Of a stretch of DNA of 64,000 bases, positions 27,859 through 35,918 are shown one piece after another (position 1 is the stretch's first letter; each line of letters begins with the position of its first letter). Below the pieces are notes generated by a model, which worked only from the letters and a program-made list of their open reading frames with translations, was not told the origin of the DNA and ran no database searches. The DNA lies in the NCBI GenBank assembly GCA_015059925.1, contig SUZL01000010.1, positions 24,536-88,535 of the forward strand, written 5' to 3'. The translations under genes were made by a program, and so were the position numbers. The DNA is from Rikenellaceae bacterium. GTDB taxonomy: Bacteria > Bacteroidota > Bacteroidia > Bacteroidales > Rikenellaceae.

Positions 27859-29058
27859 TTATAATCTGTCAAGACATTTTCTTATCAATCGCACGCTGTC
27901 GCCGATCTCCTCGTCCGAGATAACGAGCGGAGGCGAAATGCGGAATGCCGTATCGCAATAGAGGAACCAGTCGCTCAGGATTCCCTCCTCGATAAAGATA
28001 TCCATCAGTCGGTAGAGCTTCTCGCTTGCGCCCAGCTCAACGGCCAACAGCAGACCACTGCGGCGGATCTCCCTTACGGCCGGATGGTCGCGTAGCAGCT
28101 CCTCGTACATCGCACCCTTGCGCTCGACATCCTCAACCACTTTATTATCAATCAGGTATCGCATCGCCGCCAATCCCGCAGCACAACATACGGGGTGGCC
28201 TCCGAAGGTGGTGATATGGCCCAAGACGGGATCGTGAGTCAGCGTTGCCATTATCTCTTGGCTCGAGACGAAAGCTCCGAGCGGCATACCGCCACCCAAC
28301 GCCTTTGCCAAGCAGACAACATCGGGCGTTACGCCATATCGCTGCATAGCGAACATCTCACCCGAGCGGCCCATACCCATCTGTATCTCATCGAAAATCA
28401 GCAGCGCCCCCACCTCCGTACAACGCTCACGCAGAGCCTGCAGGAATCCATCCTCGGGCGGACGTACACCCGCCTCACCCTGCACGGGCTCGCACAGCAC
28501 GCAGGCCGTGCGCTCGGTAATCTGCTTTAGATCCTCCTTATGGTTAAAACGGATAGCCTTCGTATCGGGCAGCAGCGGTCGAAAAGCCGACTTCCACTCC
28601 TCGCCCTCGGGCTGTCCCATCATACTCATCGCGCCGTGCGTCGAGCCGTGGTAGGCACGTCGCATCGAGATCATCTCCGTGCGTCCCGTATAGCGCTTGG
28701 CAAGTTTCAGCGCACCCTCCACAGCCTCGGCTCCCGAGTTAAGGAAATAGACCGAGTCGAGGGGATCGGGCAGAGTCTGGGCGAGCAGTCGCGCGAACTC
28801 CACCTGCGGGCGCTCGACCATCTCGCCATAGACCATAATGTGCATATACTCTGCGGCTTGGCGCTGCACAGCCTCCACGACGGCCCGATTTGCGTGGCCG
28901 ACATTGCTCACCGACACACCCGAGATCAGATCGTAATAGGGCTTACCCTCGGGCGTATAGAAAAAGACACCCTCGGCACGCTCGACCTCGATAAGTTGCG
29001 GCGAGGGCGAGGTCTGCGCAACGTGGCGCAGGAATTGTTTTCGTAGGATTTCGCTCAT
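27859..29058 (-). CDS. Class III PLP-dependent aminotransferase (ornithine/acetylornithine type)
   Basis: 399 residues with the full class III fold. Seen: G-V-S-V-S-N-V-G-H and F-L-N-S-G-A-E-A-V-E-G-A-L-K-L-A-K, then the PLP phosphate and ring contacts A-Y-H-G-S-T-H-G and E-P-V-Q-G-E-A-G. The L-I-F-D-E-I-Q-M-G-M-G-R-S-G motif comes before the Schiff-base lysine in C-L-A-K-A-L-G-G-G-M-P-L-G. The relatives are acetylornithine, ornithine and 4-aminobutyrate aminotransferases; the substrate is not decided by sequence. It has no arg genes next to it: it follows trmH by six bases and precedes the small stomatin-like gene. Cytoplasmic. Confidence 0.88.
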   Translation of the reverse strand: MSEILRKQFLRHVAQTSPSPQLIEVERAEGVFFYTPEGKPYYDLISGVSVSNVGHANRAVVEAVQRQAAEYMHIMVYGEMVERPQVEFARLLAQTLPDPLDSVYFLNSGAEAVEGALKLAKRYTGRTEMISMRRAYHGSTHGAMSMMGQPEGEEWKSAFRPLLPDTKAIRFNHKEDLKQITERTACVLCEPVQGEAGVRPPEDGFLQALRERCTEVGALLIFDEIQMGMGRSGEMFAMQRYGVTPDVVCLAKALGGGMPLGAFVSSQEIMATLTHDPVLGHITTFGGHPVCCAAGLAAMRYLIDNKVVEDVERKGAMYEELLRDHPAVREIRRSGLLLAVELGASEKLYRLMDIFIEEGILSDWFLYCDTAFRISPPLVISDEEIGDSVRLIRKCLDRL

Positions 29059-29064
29059 AGGTCT

Positions 29065-29775
29065 TTACAATGGAAATTGACGCTCCAGAATTCGCTGCGA
29101 GTCCTTTACCGACGACATCACCCAGCGGAACAGCATCTCGCGGGCATCATCCTCCTTTAGACGCCAATCAATCGAGGGCGAGAGGCGCATACGCTGCGAG
29201 AGCATATAGATCAGAATCGCCGCCGAGGCCGACACGTTCAGACTCTCGACCATACCGCACATCGGGATGCGCAAATACTCATCCGCCGCCTCGATAATCT
29301 CGTCGCTCACACCCGCGTGCTCCGTACCGAAGACCAGACAGAAGGGGCCGCGCTCCACATCGAACGTTTCGGGAGTGCAACTCTCGCGGTGAGGCGTGGT
29401 GGCCACCAGTCGATATCCCGCGCCCTTCAACGCCGCGATAGCCTCCTCGGTCGAGTCGTGGCGCGTCAGATCAACCCACTTATCCGTGCCACGCACGATA
29501 TTGACGTTGGGCGAGAACTTGCAGCGCGTCTCCACCGTATGCAGATCCTGCAATCCGAACGCCTCGCAGTGGCGCACCAGCGCCGAGGCGTTCTGCGGAT
29601 GGAACGTATTCTCGGTAAGGATGGTCATATAGCGTGTGCGCGAAGACAAGGTGCGACGCAGCACCTCGATGCGCTCCTCGGTAAGGAATGTCTCCAGATA
29701 TGCCGTGCGCTCGTCGTACCACTCCTTCGAGTGGCCAGCGCAGTAGGCTTTCAATCTACTTGCGATACTTGTCAT
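29065..29775 (-). CDS. trmH: TrmH/SpoU family RNA 2'-O-methyltransferase
   Basis: 236 residues when started at the ATG at 29775, which overlaps rsgA by 20 bases; an ATG at 29805 would overlap by 50 and is less likely. All three knot motifs of SPOUT methyltransferases are present: N-A-S-A-L-V-R-H-C-E-A-F-G, L-V-F-G-T-E-H-A-G-V-S and I-P-M-C-G-M-V-E-S-L-N-V-S-A-S-A-A. The first motif with N and R, and the R-L-K-A-Y start with H-S-K-E-W-Y-D-E-R-T, fit TrmH, which methylates the ribose of G18 in tRNA. It sits in an operon with rsgA and cvpA. A different tRNA or rRNA target cannot be ruled out. Confidence 0.85.
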   Translation of the reverse strand: MTSIASRLKAYCAGHSKEWYDERTAYLETFLTEERIEVLRRTLSSRTRYMTILTENTFHPQNASALVRHCEAFGLQDLHTVETRCKFSPNVNIVRGTDKWVDLTRHDSTEEAIAALKGAGYRLVATTPHRESCTPETFDVERGPFCLVFGTEHAGVSDEIIEAADEYLRIPMCGMVESLNVSASAAILIYMLSQRMRLSPSIDWRLKEDDAREMLFRWVMSSVKDSQRILERQFPL

Positions 29776-30682
29776 CTTCGTCAAGGATTTTAAGGTAACT
29801 CTCATATCGCGGATAGGCTATCTCGCCCCTCTGGACGGCCTCCACAACGGCACAATGCGGCTCGTGCGTATGAGAACAATTATAGAAACGGCACTCGGGC
29901 AGGTAGCGCATCATCTCGGGGAAGTAGTGCGCCAGCTCGGCATCTTCAATATCGATCAGGCCGAAGCCCTTAATACCCGGAGTGTCAATTATATATCCGC
30001 CCTCCGAGAGGGGGTACATCGTCGAAAATGTAGTGGTGTGCTTGCCCTTGTGATGGCTCTGCGAGATCTCGCCCGTGCGAATATCCAGCCCCGGCTCAAC
30101 GGCCGCCACGAGAGTCGATTTTCCCACGCCCGAATTTCCCGACAGCAACGTGGTCTTGCCACGCAGCAATTCGCGCACCTGAGCCACGCCCTCGCCCTCG
30201 GTGGCCGAGACCTCGATGATGCGGTAGCCCGCACTCTCATAAATAGCGTGAAACTCCTCCACCTCGTCGGGTCGCTGACGCGCAAGATCGATCTTCGCCA
30301 GCAGGATCGTCGAAGGCACCTTGTAGGCCTCGCACGTTACCAAGAAACGGTCGATGAACTCCTTTGCCGTCGTGGGCGAGAAGAGCGTTACGACCAGCAG
30401 CGCCTGATCCACGTTGGCCGCTATGATGTGCGACTCCTTCGAAAGGTTCGATGCGCGACGGATGATGTAGTTGCGGCGCGGTTCGATGGCCGAGATGACG
30501 TAAGCCCCCTCGGCATCAGCCTCAACCCTTACCACGTCGCCCACTACTACGGGATTGGTCGAACGCACGCTCTTCAGGCGCAGTTTGCCTCGGATGCGAC
30601 ACTGCAGGCGCTCGCCCTCGTGCAACACCTCATACCAACTGCCCGTCGAGCGGACAACCATTGCGCTGAATCCCTCTGCCAT
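29756..30682 (-). CDS. rsgA: Ribosome small subunit-dependent GTPase RsgA
   Basis: 308 residues. An N-terminal OB fold (V-V-G-D-V-V-R-V-E), a circularly permuted GTPase domain with the motif order G4 (L-A-K-I-D-L), G1 (G-N-S-G-V-G-K-S-T) and G3 (D-T-P-G-I-K-G-F-G), and a C-terminal zinc finger C-R-F-Y-N-C-S-H-T-H-E-P-H-C. RsgA (YjeQ) releases late assembly factors and checks the 30S decoding centre. It starts two bases after the cvpA stop and overlaps trmH. Confidence 0.96.
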   Translation of the reverse strand: MAEGFSAMVVRSTGSWYEVLHEGERLQCRIRGKLRLKSVRSTNPVVVGDVVRVEADAEGAYVISAIEPRRNYIIRRASNLSKESHIIAANVDQALLVVTLFSPTTAKEFIDRFLVTCEAYKVPSTILLAKIDLARQRPDEVEEFHAIYESAGYRIIEVSATEGEGVAQVRELLRGKTTLLSGNSGVGKSTLVAAVEPGLDIRTGEISQSHHKGKHTTTFSTMYPLSEGGYIIDTPGIKGFGLIDIEDAELAHYFPEMMRYLPECRFYNCSHTHEPHCAVVEAVQRGEIAYPRYESYLKILDEDDKYRK

Positions 30683-30684
30683 CG

Positions 30685-31173
30685 TTAATCCAAGAATTTG
30701 TCGGCCAACTCCTCGAAATAGGGCGTCAATTTGTCGGTGATACCCTTCACAGGCTCATACCAATGCGACTCGGCAACACACTCGCGCGAGGCCCACTCAT
30801 AGTTCTTATTGGCGTTGGCAAACCACGAGAACAGCACGCTCACGATCAGTGCTACCTTCGCCACCGAGAACAATATTCCGAGTAACACGTCAATTGCACC
30901 CAGCCCCGCGAAGCGGAACACAGCCCTGAGCACATAACCGAATACGGCGATAAGAATCATCGCAGCCACGAATATCACAATAAATCCCACAACGCCCTGT
31001 ACTCCAACATCAATGCCGAGTATCCGCTCCAACTCCGAGCCATACTGCGTAGCAAAGAAGAGCGCCGCCACAACGGCCAGAAGCGAGAGCATTTGCAGGA
31101 GGAATCCGCGACGCCAGCCGTTGAATACGGCCCACGCCAGCGAGAGATAAACTATGATGTCAAAGATATTCAT
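30685..31173 (-). CDS. cvpA: CvpA family membrane protein
   Basis: 162 residues, with four predicted membrane helices. It begins M-N-I-F-D-I-I-V-Y-L-S-L-A-W-A-V-F-N-G-W-R-R-G-F, the typical CvpA start with the G-x-x-x-G-F motif after the first helix, and has a second conserved helix V-V-G-F-I-V-I-F-V-A-A-M-I-L-I. CvpA proteins are widespread inner-membrane proteins linked to colicin V export and envelope stress, with unclear mechanism. First gene of the cvpA-rsgA-trmH run; divergent from the GH2 gene. Confidence 0.85.
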   Translation of the reverse strand: MNIFDIIVYLSLAWAVFNGWRRGFLLQMLSLLAVVAALFFATQYGSELERILGIDVGVQGVVGFIVIFVAAMILIAVFGYVLRAVFRFAGLGAIDVLLGILFSVAKVALIVSVLFSWFANANKNYEWASRECVAESHWYEPVKGITDKLTPYFEELADKFLD

Positions 31174-31263
31174 AACTGTCGAATTTAATCCTATTTATAA
31201 GTGTTTCTGCCACAACTATGGTCAAAATATCGCACGAAGTTAGCATTTTTTTTTGATATTTCG

Positions 31264-31271
31264 TATATTTG
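31264..31271 (+). promoter_or_regulatory. -7 box of the GH2 gene promoter
   Basis: TATATTTG after a T-rich tract. It implies a leader of about 90 bases before the ATG at 31368. No -33 box at normal spacing. Confidence 0.5.
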
Positions 31272-31367
31272 CAGAAAGTAACACGGCTATCCGGCGTTAT
31301 TCCTACCCACTATAGCGTTCGGCTAATGAGTGTTTTAAGCTACGAAAACAACTAATTTGACGCCCCT

Positions 31368-33365
31368 ATGAAACGATACATTATTTTTGCCCTTCTATTG
31401 ATATTTTGCTCCGCGGCCTCGGCCCGCGAGGTATTCTCGCTCAACGACAACTGGCAGTTCTACTTCAAGCTGGAGTCGAGCAGCGACAGCGCACGCAACA
31501 TATCACTCCCCCACACTTGGAATCTCGACGCTTTGGCCGGTCAGGGCAGCTACCGCCAGACCACGGCCAACTACTCGCGCGATATATTCATCCCCGCCGA
31601 GTGGTCCTCAAAGCGTCTTTTTCTGAAGTTCTACGGTGTGCAGAGCGTGGCCGACGTATTCGTCAATGGCCACCACGTCGGCGAGCATCGCGGCGGCTGG
31701 ACAGCCTTCACCTTTGAGATCACGCGCCACCTCGACTATGGCAAGGACAACTCGCTGCTGGTGGTTGTGAACAACTCCTTCCAGAACGATATTCTCCCTA
31801 CCTCGTCGGAGGTCAATCTCTACGGAGGCATCTACCGCGATGTGGAGCTTATCGTTACCGAGCCTACGACCATCTCGCCGCTACACTACGGATCGGATGG
31901 TGTGCTGATTCACCAGAACAACATCACCGACAACTCGGTCGATGTAACCGCCTCTGTCTGGGTAACATCGCTCTACGAGAAGGCGTGCGATTTGGCCATC
32001 AGCGTTAGAGACGAGGATGGCGGCGTAGTCTATTCGCGCTATCTGAAGGAGCGCATCGAGGCGGGCAAACCCATCGACATCCCTTTCACCATCGAAGAGC
32101 CGCTGCTGTGGAGTCCCGACGATCCCAACCTCTACTATATCACCATCGGCATCGGCCCCCGTCAGGAGGATGAGGTTACCGTTACGACGGGCTTCCGCTC
32201 CATCGAGGTCAAGGCCGACAAGGGTTTGCATATCAACGGCGAGCGCATCCCCGTTCACGGCGTTACGCTCTACCACGACCGCGCCGCCATCGGCAGCGCC
32301 CTGCGCACGCGCCACTACGACGAGGATCTGGAGCAGATACTCGACATCGGTGCCAATGCCATCCGCTCGGCCACCGCTCCCCACTCGCAGTACCTCTACG
32401 ACCGCTGCGACGAGAATGGCCTGATGGTGTGGATCGACACCCCCTTTACACGCGCGCCCTACCTTAGCGATATATTCTACTTCCCGACCGACCGCTTCAA
32501 GCAGAACGGTCTGGAGCAGATGCGCGAGATTATCATTCAGAATTACAACCACCCCTCGGTCATAATGTGGGGTGTATTCTCGCTCGCGTGGTTGCGCGGC
32601 GACGATGTGCTGGGCTTCGTGCGTCAGCTCAACTCGACGGCCAAGTCGCTCGACCCCTCACGCCCGACGGTGGCCCTCAGCAATCAGGATGGCGAGATAA
32701 ATTTCGTTACCGACCTTATCGTATGGCAGCAAAATCTGGGCTGGGAGCGCGGCATTATCAACGACCTGACGCTCTGGTGCGATAAGCTCTCATCGGATTG
32801 GGGACACCTCTGCTCGGCCGTAGCCTACGGCGAGGCCGGCTCAATCGACCAGCAGGCACACTCAAGTCTCAAGCCCGCGACGATCGACCCCCGCTGGTTG
32901 CCCGAGCGCTGGCAGACCGAGTTCCACGAGGGCTATGTCAAGCATCTGCACGACAACGAGGCCTTCTGGGGTGTCTGGATTAATAATATGTTTGAGTTTG
33001 GATCGGTGCGCCACAACGAGGGAATCTCGCGCACGGGATTGGTTACCTTCGACCGCAAGGATCAGAAGGATGCCTACTATCTCTACCGCGCCTTGTGGAA
33101 CGAGAAGAGTCCCACGCTGCACCTTACGGGCAAGCGCCGCAACATACGCCAAGACTCGATCCAGCAGATCAAGTTCTACTCTTCGTCGGTCGAGGCACCC
33201 GTTCTGACGGTGAATAAAGATACTGTTGCCGTTCGTGAGGTTGCACCCTGCCAATACACCTCCGACTCGATCGAGCTTCACGGCCGCAATTCGGTCGTTG
33301 TAACGGCGGGCGAGCTGCGACAGACGCAGACCATCACAATTGGCAACGCATTAAGACAGCGCTAA
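31368..33365 (+). CDS. Glycoside hydrolase family 2 protein lacking the acid/base Glu
   Basis: 665 residues with a signal peptide (MKRYIIFALLLIFCSAASA). Domain order is that of GH2 enzymes: jelly-roll sugar-binding domain (about 22-165, with L-P-H-T-W-N and F-Y-G-V-Q-S-V-A-D-V-F-V-N-G), immunoglobulin-like domain (about 170-280), and a TIM barrel from about 283 (H-I-N-G-E-R-I-P-V-H-G-V). In active GH2 enzymes the barrel strand reads W-G-x-x-N-E with Glu as acid/base. Here it is W-G-V-F-S-L (401-406), so both Asn and Glu are replaced, while the nucleophile-like Glu is kept in Y-G-E-A-G (489). The reading frame is intact there. Either the protein works by another mechanism or it is a carbohydrate-binding pseudoenzyme. 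The last 32 bases overlap the convergent wbqC-like gene. Confidence 0.85.
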   Translation: MKRYIIFALLLIFCSAASAREVFSLNDNWQFYFKLESSSDSARNISLPHTWNLDALAGQGSYRQTTANYSRDIFIPAEWSSKRLFLKFYGVQSVADVFVNGHHVGEHRGGWTAFTFEITRHLDYGKDNSLLVVVNNSFQNDILPTSSEVNLYGGIYRDVELIVTEPTTISPLHYGSDGVLIHQNNITDNSVDVTASVWVTSLYEKACDLAISVRDEDGGVVYSRYLKERIEAGKPIDIPFTIEEPLLWSPDDPNLYYITIGIGPRQEDEVTVTTGFRSIEVKADKGLHINGERIPVHGVTLYHDRAAIGSALRTRHYDEDLEQILDIGANAIRSATAPHSQYLYDRCDENGLMVWIDTPFTRAPYLSDIFYFPTDRFKQNGLEQMREIIIQNYNHPSVIMWGVFSLAWLRGDDVLGFVRQLNSTAKSLDPSRPTVALSNQDGEINFVTDLIVWQQNLGWERGIINDLTLWCDKLSSDWGHLCSAVAYGEAGSIDQQAHSSLKPATIDPRWLPERWQTEFHEGYVKHLHDNEAFWGVWINNMFEFGSVRHNEGISRTGLVTFDRKDQKDAYYLYRALWNEKSPTLHLTGKRRNIRQDSIQQIKFYSSSVEAPVLTVNKDTVAVREVAPCQYTSDSIELHGRNSVVVTAGELRQTQTITIGNALRQR

Positions 33366-33939
33366 TGGCCTCAGGGCCTTCGCATAGGAGCAGGTCCAGC
33401 ACCGAGAGATTCTCCACAAAAGGCATACGGTCCGAAAAGACCTGAACATAAGGCTCGGCTACAAACGTCGAGCCTTCATTATGCTTCGGTCTCAGATCCA
33501 AATCCCCTTCAGTAGCCTCCACATACTGCTCCGAGACTTGCACCTCACACTTCGCCCCAAGCAGACGCAGGAGAGTCTGCAGATACTCCATATTGTAATC
33601 GACCAGATAGCGCCACTCGCGGCGATAGAAGGGCTCCAGCTCCTCGGCGTAGTGGTCAAAATATGGCGACGACTTGTAAGCCGAGAGTATCGACACCCAA
33701 TGCTGGTGCTGCCAGCGCTTCGAGTAGTCGATCCTAACGTCGCGCATCCGCTGGCGCGGACGGTTGCCATTCTCGACGTGAACCGTCAGCGGCATAACGC
33801 CATTTGCCGAGAGGATTCGGGCGCGGTTGCGCTCCGAACGCTTGATATAGTTCTCGCCCAAGTCGATCACGCACTGCTCGCGCAGCAGTCGCACGACATA
33901 CTCCACCGAGGGCATATATGCTGCGGGAAGAATTACCAT
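33334..33939 (-). CDS. WbqC family protein
   Basis: 201 residues. The N terminus has L-P-A-A-Y-M-P-S-V-E-Y, then D-L-G-E-N-Y-I-K-R-S-E-R-N-R-A-R-I and N-G-V-M-P-L-T-V-H-V, and the middle has H-Q-H-W-V-S-I-L-S-A-Y-K-S-S-P-Y-F-D-H-Y. These are the conserved elements of WbqC-like proteins, found beside O-antigen genes and widely in Bacteroidetes; the biochemical role is not established. It is cytoplasmic. Its start lies one base after the prmA stop, so translation is probably coupled. The 3' end overlaps the end of the GH2 gene by 32 bases on the opposite strand. Confidence 0.82.
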   Translation of the reverse strand: MVILPAAYMPSVEYVVRLLREQCVIDLGENYIKRSERNRARILSANGVMPLTVHVENGNRPRQRMRDVRIDYSKRWQHQHWVSILSAYKSSPYFDHYAEELEPFYRREWRYLVDYNMEYLQTLLRLLGAKCEVQVSEQYVEATEGDLDLRPKHNEGSTFVAEPYVQVFSDRMPFVENLSVLDLLLCEGPEAISAVLMRCQL

Positions 33940-33940
33940 A

Positions 33941-34771
33941 TTACTCTTTTTTACACATTACAACCATCCAACCCTCGCGCTCGCTTACGCTCTCCACCGC
34001 GAAGCCCTGCTCCACCGCCGCGCGCTCGATGTGGGGCACATCCTCTCTAAGGAAGCCACTCATCACAAGCCTTCCGCCCTCCGATAGAGCCTCCGCAAAC
34101 GATGGCATCATATCGATAAGTATATTACGATTGATATTGGCCAACACAAAATCGAACTTCTCGCCCTCGACGGCCGCCATCGATCCGCAACGAACATCCA
34201 GCTCAACACCGCTCAGCGCCATACTGTCGCGGCAACTTTCGCACGCCCAATCGTCAATATCGACCGCCACCATCTGCTCCGCTCCGCACTTCATCGCAAC
34301 GATTGCCAGAACGCCCGTTCCGCAGCCCATATCCAAGCCGCGCAGGCCCTCGACACCCATCTCGCTTATTGTCTGCGACATCAGCGCTGTGGTTGCGTGG
34401 TGGCCCGTGCCGAACGACATTCTCGGTGCGATGACAACATCCACCTCGCCCGCCGCAGCCGCCGCGTGGTGGGCCGCACGAATCACAATCGGCCGCTCAC
34501 CCTCAACCCTTACGGGCTCGAAGTCGCTCTCCCACTCGGCATTCCAATTCTGCTGCTCGATGAGCACAGCCTCATACTGCTCGATGCCCTGCTCAAGGAG
34601 CATCCTCGCAACCTCCTGCTCGCAAGGGGCGTAATCCTGAAGCAGGATGTAGGCCTTGAGCGCCGCATCCTCCTCGACAAACGAGTCGAAGGGATAATCG
34701 GACAAGAGGGCGGTCAGGATCTCCGCCTGCTGAGCGTTTTCTGTGCGAATATTGAGTTCGATGTATTCCAT
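33941..34771 (-). CDS. prmA: Ribosomal protein L11 methyltransferase
   Basis: 276 residues from the ATG at 34771 (M-E-Y-I-E-L-N-I-R-T); an upstream in-frame start at 34819 would run into the xerD promoter and is not homologous. Motifs: M-S-F-G-T-G-H-H-A-T-T (PrmA-specific), the SAM-binding loop G-L-D-M-G-C-G-T-G-V-L-A-I and the catalytic A-N-I-N-R-N-I-L. PrmA trimethylates L11. It is followed directly by the wbqC-like gene and divergent from xerD. Confidence 0.93.
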   Translation of the reverse strand: MEYIELNIRTENAQQAEILTALLSDYPFDSFVEEDAALKAYILLQDYAPCEQEVARMLLEQGIEQYEAVLIEQQNWNAEWESDFEPVRVEGERPIVIRAAHHAAAAAGEVDVVIAPRMSFGTGHHATTALMSQTISEMGVEGLRGLDMGCGTGVLAIVAMKCGAEQMVAVDIDDWACESCRDSMALSGVELDVRCGSMAAVEGEKFDFVLANINRNILIDMMPSFAEALSEGGRLVMSGFLREDVPHIERAAVEQGFAVESVSEREGWMVVMCKKE

Positions 34772-34788
34772 ATTATGTAAAATTTTAC

Positions 34789-34796
34789 TACTTTTG
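34789..34796 (+). promoter_or_regulatory. -7 box of the xerD promoter
   Basis: TACTTTTG, 36 bases before the xerD ATG, in the 61-base gap to prmA. Confidence 0.5.
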
Positions 34797-34832
34797 CCGT
34801 AGGCCATCGGCCAATGCAAAGTTAGAAAGAAT

Positions 34833-35729
34833 ATGGCAGAATCTACGAAAAAATGGATGGAAATTTCGCGCTCCTACCGCACCTATATGCGGCTGGAGAA
34901 GCATCTGGCGAAGAACACGATCGAATCCTATATGCGCGATTTGGCTCAATTCGCCCACTTCATCCTGCGTATGTACGACGTTCCACCCAAGAAGGTTGAG
35001 ACGGAGATGATACGCAACTACCTTAAGCGACTATACGATTTAGGGCGCGAGAAGAGTTCGCAGGCGCGAGCGCTGAGCGGCATAAAGAGCTTTTTCAATT
35101 ACCTGATTCTCAACGACGTGATCGAGGCTTCGCCCGCCGAGCTGATCGAAGCCCCCAAGGCCTCACGTCCACTGCCCGACACCCTCACCATAGACGAGAT
35201 CGACCGCCTCATAGGCTCGATCGATGCCTCCACAACCAAAGGTCTGCGCGACCGTGCCATCTTGGAGGTGCTCTACTCGTGCGGCCTGCGCGTGAGCGAA
35301 CTGTGCGAGCTGCGCATCGGCGACCTCTTCTTCGGCGAGGGTTACATCCGCGTCACGGGCAAGGGCGACAAGCAGCGACTTGTACCCATCAGCGCAATGG
35401 CGCGCGAGCGCATACAGCTCTACTTGGACGAGCGCCGCAGCCGCTACCGCGACGAGATCCTCTTCCTGAACAATCGTGGCGAGCGCCTCACGCGCGTTAT
35501 GATCTTCACCATCATCAAGCAGGCCGCCCAGCGCGCCTCGATTGACAAGAAGATCAGCCCCCACACCTTCCGCCACTCCTTCGCCACGCATCTGCTGCAG
35601 GGCGGTGCAAGCATCCGTCAGGTGCAGGAGCTGCTGGGCCACGAGAATATCATCACCACCGAGATCTATACCCACCTCAACACCGACCATCTGCGCGAGA
35701 CGCTGCAGGAGCATTTGTCGTTAGAATAA
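34833..35729 (+). CDS. xerD: Site-specific tyrosine recombinase XerD/XerC
   Basis: 298 residues, the usual Xer length. The N-terminal SAM-like domain (Y-M-R-L-E-K-H-L-A-K-N-T-I-E-S-Y) is followed by the catalytic domain with all active residues: R153 in G-L-R-V-S-E-L, K177/K180 in T-G-K-G-D-K-Q-R, H244 and R247 in H-T-F-R-H, H270 in L-G-H-E-N and the nucleophile Y279 in E-I-Y-T-H-L. Xer recombinases resolve chromosome dimers at dif. The length, full motif set and housekeeping neighbourhood (prmA, adk) argue against a mobile-element integrase. XerC versus XerD cannot be decided without the paralogue. Confidence 0.9.
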   Translation: MAESTKKWMEISRSYRTYMRLEKHLAKNTIESYMRDLAQFAHFILRMYDVPPKKVETEMIRNYLKRLYDLGREKSSQARALSGIKSFFNYLILNDVIEASPAELIEAPKASRPLPDTLTIDEIDRLIGSIDASTTKGLRDRAILEVLYSCGLRVSELCELRIGDLFFGEGYIRVTGKGDKQRLVPISAMARERIQLYLDERRSRYRDEILFLNNRGERLTRVMIFTIIKQAAQRASIDKKISPHTFRHSFATHLLQGGASIRQVQELLGHENIITTEIYTHLNTDHLRETLQEHLSLE

Positions 35730-35730
35730 A

Positions 35731-35768
35731 AAATGAAGGAGCTTGCCCGATTTTCAGACAAGCTCCTT
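35731..35768. terminator. Bidirectional terminator between xerD and the Gfo/Idh gene
   Basis: AAGGAGCTTG and CAAGCTCCTT form a perfect 10-bp stem. The minus side is followed by a clear T-run (CATTTTTTATT), the plus side by the weaker GTGCTTTAT. It therefore probably serves mainly the minus-strand gene, beyond dispersed repeat copy B. Confidence 0.75.
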
Positions 35769-35796
35769 GTGCTTTATACAAAATCCTCCACCCCAT

Positions 35797-35918
35797 AAAA
35801 ATTGTATAACAAGAGGGATTTCAAGGCTTGCGATGCACGAGAAACCGCAGTTTGCTGGGCGCAAATGAGGATTTCGAGTGCGAGCGTAACGCAGAAATCG
35901 CCTTGTTAGGCAATTTTT
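35797..35918 (-). repeat. Dispersed 3'-UTR stem-loop element, copy B
   Basis: Ends AAAATTGTATAACAAG and CTTGTTAGGCAATTTT. Inner helices GATTTC/GAAATC and GCAC-GA-GAAA/TTTC-GA-GTGC lead to the apical hairpin TTTGC-TGGGC-GCAAA, flanked by CCGCAG and TGAGG. The right end adjoins the TAA stop of the Gfo/Idh gene. It is the most regular copy and a good reference for the family. Confidence 0.85.

Noticed and set aside
31240..31263. TTTG at 31252 as the -33 box of the GH2 promoter
   Set aside because: It is only eight bases from the -7 box, far shorter than the usual spacing.
34833..35729. xerD as a mobile-element integrase
   Set aside because: Length, complete motif set and housekeeping neighbours match chromosomal Xer proteins; there are no attachment-site repeats, transposase or phage genes around.
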